DNA of 64,000 nt from contig NC_135562.1 of the NCBI RefSeq assembly GCF_964340395.1, positions 21,557,892 through 21,621,891 of the forward strand. The letters run 5' to 3'. A program made the translations under genes and the position numbers. Origin of the DNA: Glandiceps talaboti (taxonomy: Eukaryota; Hemichordata; Enteropneusta; Spengelidae). Under the pieces are notes generated by a model. That model did no database searches and was not told where the DNA came from. It saw nothing but the letters and a program-made list of their open reading frames with translations. How positions within the stretch are numbered: position 1 is the first letter of the stretch; each line of letters opens with the position of its first letter. Positions 26,901-38,900 of the stretch are shown piece by piece.

Positions 26901-29900
26901 CTATATGGACTGTCTTTATCTTGACAAAAACTTTGTGGTCAGTCTCAATCAACTTGACATCTGGAGTAATTGAAACTGCAAGCGCAAACAAAATTCCCTG
27001 GATATATATTGTATGTTATAGAAGTTATGATACACAATGTACATGTCTATGTGATGGACAGAATCTGGATGTTATATGTATATATAACATTTCACAAGAA
27101 ATGAGACAGCTCTTCCAATATTCAACTGCATGTATTTACATTGAATCTAAATATTAACTTGTTTATATTTCCTTATGTTGTCGTTCTTTTTTCTTTGTTG
27201 ATGAAATGTATATATACAAGTCTTGTAACAGGTGAGTACAATTTTTGTGAATTCAGTGTCTTATTAGTATCCCATTCATATGTACAATCCCTATAGGCCA
27301 CGTACATCACATAGTTACTGTTTCAACTCACTCACAACTACTGTGATGTACCAATGTCATGTCACTCCTATCTTTAACATTCAACCCCTAATGTGATACC
27401 AACCCAGTACCCACACTTAACCCTAATGTGATACCAACCCAGTACCCACACTTAACCCTAATGTGATACCAACCCAGTACCCACACTTAACCCTAATATG
27501 ATACCAACCCAGTACCCACACTTAACCCTAATATGATACCAACCCAGTACCCACACTTAACCCTAATATGATACCAACCCAGTATCCACACTTAACCCTA
27601 ATATGATACCAACCCAGTATCCACACTTAACCAATGATACCGACCCAGTATCCACACCTAACCTATGATACCAACCCAGTACCCACACTTAACCTATAAT
27701 ACCAACCCAGTACCCACACTTAACCCTAATGATACCAACCCAGTATCCACACCTAACCTATGATACCAACCCCGTATCCACACTTAACCCTAATATGATA
27801 CCAACCCAGTACCCACACTTAACCTATGATACCAACCCAGTACCCACACTTAACCTATGATACCAACCCAGTATCCACACCTAACCTATGATACCAACCC
27901 AGTATCCACACTTAACCCTAATATGATACCAACCCAGTACCCACACTTAACCCTAATGTGATACCAACCCAGTACCCACACTTAACCCTAATATGATACC
28001 AACCCAGTACCCACACTTAACCCTAATATGATACCAACCCAGTACCCACACTTAACCCTAATATGATACCAACCCAGTATCCACACTTAACCCTAATATG
28101 ATACCAACCCAGTATCCACACTTAACCAATGATACCGACCCAGTATCCACACCTAACCTATGATACCAACCCAGTACCCACACTTAACCTATGATACCAA
28201 CCCAGTACCCACACTTAACCCTAATGATACCAACCCAGTATCCACACCTAACCTATGATACCAGCTAAAAGCAGATTATGTAAAATATGCAACTCAACCC
28301 TTGTAGAAGATGAAAAACACTTTATATTACAGTGTCCCCTGCATAATTTACTCAGGCATGACCTCTTTAGTGAAGCTGCTAAACATATTAATAATTACAG
28401 AAACTTGACAGAAGAACAACAATTTAAAGAAATAATGAGCAACAAAACTCTAATTATCGCACTTGGAAAATATATCAAACTTAGTAATATAAAAAGGGAG
28501 CACCACCTACAAAATACTCATAATATATAATTTGAAATGTCTAATTACCCTTCATTATTATTTTTTCATTAATATTATGTTTCAACTCGTTGAATAGTTA
28601 TTGTTGTTGTTTTGTTTTGTTTTGTAGTCTTTATTATGATGTGTAATGTTACTTTTGAAAAGCCTATAAGTGCTATTATTATGATTTTTTTTTTCCCAAT
28701 TTTATTTTATTTGTACCTTTAACAAATCCCCAGGGTTTTGTTACGTGTAATCAATAAATAAAATAAAAGATACCAACCCCGTATCCACACTTAACCCTAA
28801 TATGATACCAACCCAGTACCCACACTTAACCTATGATACCAACCCAGTACCCACACTTAACCTATGATACCAACCCAGTATCCACACCTAACCTATGATA
28901 CCAACCCAGTATCCACACTTAACCCTAATATGATACCAACCCAGTACCCACACCTAACCTATGATACCAACCCAGTACCCACACTTAACCCTAATATGAT
29001 AATTTGGTAAGAAATTGACAGTACAGTACTTACCCCAAATACTCACACTACATATATATCCATAACCCATAGTTGGCCAGCAATCTAATATGGTACTTAC
29101 CCCAAATAACGACACCCATCTATTACACATCCGTGAATACCAGGAGTTTGGCATTTTTGCAATTTCAGTTTTCCATGGAACTTTTTGCGTCTGGCTTCCA
29201 TCAACTCCACATTGTAAAGAAAAGAAGTGTTAAATATATTATTCTAAATTATTCAATATCCAAAATCAGATATAAATTTAAAAGTTGCATTCCTAGACAT
29301 TCATAATAGGGAACTTGCAAACCCGCCATGTTGAATGTTGCATCATGGGAAACGTGATAATAAATACTAATGAATTGGTACTGTTAACCATACTGTTACA
29401 ATGTTTGCAACCACAAATGATCAATTCATAGTCACCCTGACAATTGTGGGAGGTTTTTTTATTGGTAGCACCAGATTAGGTATTATAATAACCACAGATA
29501 ACCCCATAGTCCTTTACATTTGAGCATGCTCTGTCTGGATTGCAAGTTCCCTATTACATTCCACTTCAAATACAGTTAAATGTATTCAAAACAAATTGCC
29601 CTATTGATAAAACTTGTTATACCTTGTCAATAAACTACTGATGTTCTTTAATAATATAATACTTACTATTTTTCTCTGCTTTGTCTTCTTTGCTAATTAA
29701 TTCTTGTTTATCATCAATGCCTACTATCTGTGACTGACTTTCAATAGCTTCCTCTGTATCATCCACTTTACCCTCATCTTCTGTTACCGGTGCAGACCCA
29801 TAACCGTTAGCTATACCTTTACTGTCTTTTTTCTTCACACTGCTATCCACAATATGTGATAAAAGTGTATCTTGTTCACTTTTATCTTGTTGAACTCCAG

Positions 29901-32900
29901 CCTTCTGTGTGTCATAACTCATTGCCAGTGAGAAGTATGCATAGTCCACAATGGCATAAGTTAGTAGAAATGGCATGGTTACAATTGGACCTAATGCATT
30001 GAGATGCCCAATGAATATAAATCCTATACCAACTACACATACCATTACTGATGCTAGAATCGGTTCCTTGTTTGGTCCTTTCTGTAAAATCAAAATCAAA
30101 TTCATCCAAAATGAATCTTGTTACTCAAAAAATTCCACATTTACATGTCTAAAGTTTCTAGGTGTACAGTACAGTATTATTCAGGTCCTAAAGGAACAAT
30201 TGCACAATGTCACACAAGCTAAATAAACAAACTTTGTTCATTTAGGGGGAGGTGGTCTGGCTTCAATGTGATTGGTGAACTGCATTTTCACACTTCTAAC
30301 CAAATTTTGACAGCAAAATTTCACTCCTTTAATGACAACAAGTTCTTTTTTTTTTTTTACAACTGAGATGTTGATAAGTTGATTAAAATGTACTTCTAAT
30401 GTGGTATACAGTGCTGGGTTTCTGGTAGTATTTCAATATGTGTACCATCATCTTTTTATATTGCACCGATCGTAATGGTGTGATCAGTGTTTCCTCCAGC
30501 TGGGTCAAAAAATTTACTAGCAATTTGGCTAATTTGCCTCAAAATTTATTAGCCAAACCAGACTTTCAATTAGCCAAACTTTTCCAATAAAAATGAACCT
30601 ATATAAATAAAGTCAATAACGCAAACTTGTATGTTTTTACTCTATTTATTTACATACATTTTTCCGATTGGCCAAGCAGATTTATCACCACATCCTAGGA
30701 AAGTAATGAACTATTTGACCACCAGACACTTTGTGTATTGGCCAAGTAGATTTATTACCACATCCTAGGAAAGTAATGAACTATTTGACCACCAGACACT
30801 TTGTGTATTGGCCAAGTAGATTTATTACCCCATCCTAGGAAAGTAATGAACTATTTGACCACCAGACACTTTGTGTATTGGCCAAGCAAATTTATCACCA
30901 CATCCTAGGAAAGTAATGAACTATTTGACCACCAGACACTTTGTGTATTGGCCAAGTAGATTTATCACCCCATCCTAGGAAAGTAATGAACTATTTGACC
31001 ACCAGACACTTTGTGTATTGGCCAAGTAGATTTATCACCCCATCCTAGGAAAGTAATGAACTATTTGACCACCAGACACTTTGTGTATTGGCCAAGTAGA
31101 TTTATCACCACATCCTAGGAAAGTAATGAACTATTTGACAACCAGACACTTTGTGTATTGGCCAAGCAAATTTATCACCCCATCCTAGGAAAGTAATGAA
31201 CTATTTGACCACCAGACACTTTGTGTATTGGCCAAGTAGATTTATTACCACATCCTAGGAAAGTAATGAACTATTTGACCACCAGACACTTTGTGTATTG
31301 GCCAAGTAGATTTATTACCACATCCTAGGAAAGTAATGAACTATTTGACCACCAGACACTTTGTGTATTGGCCAAGTAGATTTATTACCACATCCTAGGA
31401 AAGTAATGAACTATTTGACCACCAGACACTTTGTGTATTGGCCAAGTAGATTTATTACCACATCCTAGGAAAGTAATGAACTATTTGACCACCAGACACT
31501 TTGTGTATTGGCCAAGCAGATTTATCACCACATCCTAGGAAAGTAATGAACTATTTGACCACCAGACACTTTGTGTATTGGCCAAGTAGATTTATTACCA
31601 CATCCTAGGAAAGTAATGAACTATTTGACCACCAGACACTTTGTGTATTGGCCAAGCAAATTTATCACCACATCCTAGGAAAGTAATGAACTATTTGACC
31701 ACCAGACACTTTGTGTATTGGCCAAGCAAATTTATCACCCCATCCTAGGAAAGTAATGAACTATTTGACCACCAGACACTTTGTGTATTGGCCAAGCAAA
31801 TTTATCACCCCATCCTAGGAAAGTAATGAACTATTTGACCACCAGACACTTTGTGTATTGGCCAAGCAAATTTATCACCACATCCTAGGAAAGTAATAAA
31901 CTATTTGACTACCAGACACTTTGTGTATTGGCCAAGTAGTTTTATCACCACATCCTAGGAAAGTAATGAACTATTTGACTACAACAGCAAAACTTGTCAC
32001 AGTTTGAGTACTGGCCAAGCTGTTATTGATTCTGATGTGAAAATTTTGCCTTCTCTTCTGAGATAAAAATACAAAGAGTAATACTTACACCTCGGCCTAG
32101 TCCTTTGATTATAGGAATGACATTCTCATTGGCAATGGATTGTATAACTCTGGGTGCTCCATACAACCCACTGAGACACGATGACAGTGATGAAATATAC
32201 AGACCAGCTAACCATAGAAAGCCAACCAATGCTACCTACAGACAAATCAAGTACTTTTATTAGAGTGAACAATCTAACACTACCTACAGAGAAAGCAAGG
32301 TCTTTTATTAAACTTTAAAGTCAAACAATTGATAACATGAGGGTTAGGGGAGAAGTTGTCAATTTGTGCCCCACAACTACCCAACATGACAGCTTCTATA
32401 TTCCAAAAGTAATTTTGTAATTATTTCACCTATAATATTTGATATATTTATTATTTTTGGCCATAAATATGATACCATTTTAATTTATTAGAATATAGAA
32501 ATATAAGATTACCTTTTCAGCTATCATGTAATCGTCTATTAATGTACTGTTTTCACATGTAGCTCCCAGTAGGACAACATAGAGTAGATAAAGCAATGCC
32601 GTCACACCAATGGCTGACAGGGTACCCACTGGAATATTGCGGGATGGCTTCTTTAAATCTCCACTCATATTAATTCCTGCCATCACACCAGTAGCAGTTG
32701 GAAAAAATACTCCAAATATGGTGAAGAAATTAGGATTGCCGTCATAAGCTGCTATCGAATTGTTTCGTAGATTTTCAACGCTATATCCTGTAAATCCATT
32801 CTCTATAAAAAAAATCATTAACATGTATACAGCAAATAAGCAAGACACAAGTCACAAAGTTATGAATTAATTCCCTGCATGGTAGGCCTACAAAATACAG

Positions 32901-35900
32901 TCTGAGGCAACTCAAACTATGTATAGAACTTGCTCCTATAGTATTGTATCAGATGTAGGTACAAGGCGCTCAAAGAACGAAAAAAAAAACCAAACAACAA
33001 TAAAAGTAAGCAGTACATAAAGAAATCATGCCAAGTTCACTACATCAGATTTTATTGAGATTGACACAATGCTGTACAGAGTTTATAATAATTGATAAGT
33101 ACAATGTATTATGTTAATATCACTTTCTATGACCCATCTAACATACTACTTTGTTAAACACTGGATCCAAAAGAGATGAATTAATACTACAATGGAAACC
33201 ACACTGTCTGTTTACTAAGACAAACTAAAACTAAAACTGTTGTTGTTCAGGTGGTAGATTACACGGTAGCCAGTCATAACGGCCCGTGACCATAACGGCC
33301 CGTGGTCAAAATGGCCCGTTTTTGGAACACCCGGTGGTCAAAACGGCCCGTTTTGGAAATCACGTAGTCAAAACGGCCCGTACTCAAAACGGCCCTGAAC
33401 CAAAACGACCTGTGGTCATAAAGTCCCGTTTTGGAACAACAAACAAGCACATAACTCACGATCGTTCAGTGTCTCTCAGTCCGGAGCATGCTATAAAAAC
33501 GATTTTCCAAGTAAAAAGTACCAGACATTGTCGGAAGATAAGAAAATTAGAATTTACATTAGGTAATGCAGGAATTGGTAATGGCTTCTCCTCTGTGACA
33601 AGCACAGCTGTTTTTAATGTATATTGGATAGTGACACATGATATTGTACATGTAGTATGATGTACCCAGTCCCATGTCGGTAAAGACGTAATACATGTAA
33701 GTGTTGACAACTTTCAATGCATGGTCAGTGAATAGCTCTGCCAGTATCATATACCCAACGTGATTGGGTGAAATTGCTCACTTTTTTGTAAGCTGCGATC
33801 CTATTGGTCATATATCACGTAGTGACCTAATTACATTAATTATTTCACAACATGGCGACTTGTAAAAAGACTAGCGTAGCGATCACACTTGGAGGTTGGA
33901 ATGCGCCGTATACAGTCATCTTATGAAGGGAAATATACATTTTTAGCAATGTTACATTCCTAGAAAGAATACTGATGTTTCTGTGATGTAAATAGCAGAT
34001 TGAATTACGGCATACCGTATACCGTCATACGGAAGAATTGAAGCTACGTATGTTGATGTGAGTCCACCCACGTGGAATATGTTTACAGTTACACATCGTT
34101 GTATGTACATGTACTACAAAATATACCAATGCATGCCAAGTCAGTCATTTTCTAAATCCTCCAAAATAATATAGATTAAAAAATGAAATTATTCAGTTGC
34201 CCCCCCCCCTATTTTGAACTAAATCCCCCAAAATTTTATGCAAGGGGGGGGGGGGGGGACAATCAGTATAAGGTACTTTAATCTGGCATATTATCATTCG
34301 TATGTAGCCTGCACAACTTCAAATTTATTGTGAGGGAACCTGCCAGCTGTTGTCCCATGGGAGTTACATGAATTATGATTAAAAGTATACCTTGTCAATC
34401 ATTTATTAGCTTAGGTATCATACTGCATTATCATTGGTATGAATATTATACAAATGCTAACTTGTTGCCAAGTAGACCTCTGTAGTAGACCGACTACTTT
34501 TGCGACAGTCCCAAGAGAATTACGTGAATAAATTACGTGTCTACCACAAGCTTTAAACTTTTCAAACTAAATTGAAGACAATGAGAAATTGTCAGTGTAA
34601 ATGACATCTGATTAAAATCCGATGTTAGATAGGCTGGTCGTCCTGTATTTACCTTTATTCCATCGTTATTGCGTCTTCCGAAAACGGGCTGTTTTGACCA
34701 CCAAGTGTTCCAAAACGGTCCGTTTTGACCACAGGCCGTTTTGGTAAAAGGGCGTTATGGTCACGGGCCGTTATGGTCACGGGCCGTTATGACTGGTATT
34801 CGATTACACAAGTGGGTGAAAGTGGTGGTTTTTGTTGTGTGGCTAAAATCACCTTGTACTCAAGACAGTGTAAATACTAGAAGCCACCATACTACATGAT
34901 CATAGAGTTGATTAGAAATGTCACTTAGTTGTGAACACAACTAAAACAACATCCATACAATGGCTTACATTTGTGTATCAACATTGTGCACCAATAGTTG
35001 TACTTTGTGTCTATCTTTGATATTGATATCAACTACCCTGTGTAGATCATTCAAATCACATTCCCATACATTTATTAGATCACACATTACTTATGGCAAG
35101 TTATGCATAGAATCGATGTTAAACAATTCCATAATTATTTGGGGATGACCTACTTTGAGCTTACGAATTCGCTGAACTCCTATTCGCAAAAAATAAAATA
35201 ATCAAAGACAAAAATGAGGAAATGACAATAGATGTAGGTGTTTGTCAGCACACTCAAAAGACATGTCAAACAAAAGACAGTGGAGATATTGTAGCATCAC
35301 GGTAGTGGCGTTTTTCCATATGCATACCAGCTCACTATTGACAGCTGGTAGCGGTTCTGCAGTTACCCTGGTAAACATGTGATTACCATGGAAACTGGGT
35401 GAGGAACTGCCAACTTGAAATTCATTTTTTCCCTAAGATGAAAGCTTAGTTTCCACTGTGGTAAATAAATATAACAGAGAATACACTTACCTGGGTCAGT
35501 ATGTGAGAATGTACCAATGACAAAATCTAGTGTTGCTACTCCTAAAATGGCTAACAATACAAGCTGCAATTTGACCACCCATCTCACACCGGCTATATTG
35601 ATAGCAAGAAGTAACAGAATAGTAGCTATACCAATTCCACGCACTGCCCATGTATTCCCTTCCCATCCAAATGTCTCAGATATAGATTCACCAAAACCAG
35701 TACAGTATAATGCACATGCTACAGTCTGAAAAGAATAAAATAATACACAATCTAAACATGACAATTATGATGAAGACTCGTAAGTGTAGTTGAATAGTTA
35801 CAAATACATTAAATCTATATTCTACCACAGGGGTATTTGTTTGTACATGTAATCTATATTCCACCACAGGGGTATTTGTTTGTACATGTATTAAACTATA

Positions 35901-38900
35901 TTCTACCACAGGGGTATTTGTTTGTACATGTAATCTATATTCCACCACAGGGGTATTTGTTTGTACATGTATTAAACTATATTCTACCACAGGGGTATTT
36001 GTTTGTACACGTATTAATTTATATTCTACCACAGGGGTATTTGTTTGTACACGTATTAATTTATATTCTACCATAGGGGTATTTGTTTGTACATGTATTA
36101 ATCTATATTCTACCACAGGGGTATTCGTTTGTACACATATTAATTTATATTCTACCACAGGGGTATTTGTTTGTACATGTATTAATCTATATTCTACCAC
36201 AGGGGTATTTGTTTGTACATGTATTAATCTATATTCTACCACAGGGGTATTTGTTTGTACACATATTAATCTATATTCTACCACAGGGGTATTTGTTTGT
36301 ACATGTATTAATCTATATTTTACCACAGGGGTATTTGTTTGTACATGTATTAAACTATATTCTACCACAGGGGTATTTGTTTGTACATGTATTAATCTAT
36401 ATTTTACCACAGGGGTATTTGTTTGTACATGTATTAATCTATATTCTACCACAGGGGTATTTGTTTGTACATGTATTAATCTATATTCTACCACAGGGGT
36501 ATTTGTTTGTACATGTATTAATCTATATTCTACCACAGGGGTACACCAAACTACAAGTTGGGGAAAAACAGTATTTCCATTCAGGAGCACATTAGAATTT
36601 TGTATGTATTCATTTGTTCTTTTATTCCTGGGTCAGAATATGTTTACAGCCATTCCTGTATTCATTTATTGCAGAAATAAAAGAGACACCAGTCTGAATG
36701 GTTCTTACCTGTCCAAAACTGTAGAGTACTCCAACTGTTCCACCAACACGTGCTCCTAAAGCATGAGTCACAAGAAAATAGACTCCACCACTTTCTAGGT
36801 GACATCTTTCACATACACCAATAGCAGAAAGAGCTGCAATTAATGCCACGATGATTGTTATGGCAACAATTAAAACAGATAGACCTATACCAGCATTACC
36901 CTGCAATTAATACATTAGTCACATGTTAGTAAAGTGCAGTGTTTGAATTGTTTTCTCTCTTTTTTAAAAATTATTTTACAGACTCCCAAAATAGTGTGGA
37001 GTTTGGATGTTTTCACATCTTGACTACTAATAAGTGCTTAAACTAAGACATATATTTGAACTTCATCAAATCAAACAAAGAATGCTATACTTTTAAAATC
37101 AAAGGCCGTACATTACTTATAATTATATGTATATTTTTCAACCTAAATTTTGTTGAGAGCCTCCATTATGAGATTTTATGATACAGTGTCATCGTTAACA
37201 ATGAACACAAATGAACTTTTATTTGAACACAGTAGAATGTCAGTTTTCATTATAATTTTTGTAAAACCTTATTTGAGATTAAGGTTTTATAGTTAGGCAT
37301 TTAAAATACTAAAATATCTTTACGGCAGACCCTCACACTCCCTGTATGTATGTATGTGTGTGTTACTCAGGAAGTTGCCGTAGAGGGTGCATCAGACTCC
37401 CCAGTAAAATGTCAATTACTCTTAGTTGGTCAAAGTTTGTGGCTGTGTTTACTGCTTATTGATGGTATGCCCTTTGCTAGTTCCGACTCCAGTGCGTCTA
37501 AATAAAAATGTATGACATTATGAGTGGATTTACATAGTTTTATTGATAAATTCACCTGACGTCCTAGCCCACACGACAACCTTAACTTTGTAAATGTTGC
37601 ATGATGTCTATGGCGGAACATCCAGACTGTTTACTAGTACACAACCTATATGTAACCTATAGTTAAATACTAAATAACTATGTGCTTGTTCACTATGCTA
37701 TCCAAGTCTATTCTAGTTTTCATTGATCAGTGTTTCTCTTAAGACTTTTAAGAACCATGGTAATAGGAGAGATTACATGTACTACCGGGGAAATGTGGTG
37801 AACTTTGCAATTAGACAGTACAATGCATGGAAATATATGCAAACTTCACCCTCTCTGCTATTAACAACCTAGCACAATATATTTAGAATACAATGTACCA
37901 TATTTGGATGGGAAAACCCCAAATACCTGGGAAACTCAGTAGATTTTACCTATTTCTACATTCTTAACCAAAAACACTGATGATATATCAGTAACACTTA
38001 CATTTAATACTTAGTTGTGAAAATTAAAAACTAACTGAAATACTTAAACTTGCTACTATTATAAAAATATACTTGTCCACAGTAGTATGACATTGTGCTT
38101 TTCTAGAGTAAAAAAGGAAGTGAAACCACCATCACCACCACCACCACCACCACCACCACCACCACCACCACCACCACGATAACTTTGGTGGTTATACTGG
38201 TTAATCTATTATTCAATTTGAATTATAAATGACCACATGTGACAAAAATACAATATACATCATAAAATCCACAGCAATTAATAGATATATATTTACTATG
38301 CAAAGGATAGGTCATGATTCAGTATTATTACAAATGTACTATAAATTACTTGCATTGGTGGGTGCACATGTTATTATTCTAGTGGTATTTTCACTGCAGA
38401 GCAATACTGAAAAAATACCTGCAAGAAACTGATAATAATAATTGAGTCCAAAATACATTGACCATTCCAAATGGTCAATTTCATGGTCATTATATGCAGG
38501 AAAAAGTGGAAATAGGCTATTTTTCTTCACCACTTTGTGCATAATATGGGTGATTTTTAAGGTCTGTGGCTGGAAATTCCAGCCAACCACAGAGACCTAT
38601 GAACCATCTCTGGTTTGTGGCTTGAAATTCCAGCCAACCACAGAGACCTATGAACCAGCGATAGTTCATGGCTTGAAATTCCAGCCAACATCAGACACTT
38701 ATGAAATTCCAGTTAACTTTATATGGTGAAAATGAGAACAAATTTGTCAAAAACCTAATTTTTAAGGTGAGTCATTATGCCTTGGAAAAGGTCAATGTAT
38801 TTTGTATTCCAGTTGTGAAATATGATGAATTGACAAAGTCCTAAAATATCTCAATTATAGATGCAAGATTATCGTTACAGTTGGTACATGTAATATGACA

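Noticed and set aside
27386-29001. Interstitial telomere repeat (AACCCTAA strings)
   Set aside because: Each 36-bp unit has only one CCCTAA embedded in unrelated sequence; there is no run of TTAGGG-type repeats.
33286-33660. Plus-strand open frame of 124 codons
   Set aside because: It begins in the GGCCCGT sub-repeats of the foldback-like element and has no domain; transposase signatures are absent.
35688-36590. 300-codon minus frame joining exon C sequence to 14-residue repeats
   Set aside because: It arises from the 42-bp intronic array; its few exon-derived residues are not in the transporter frame.
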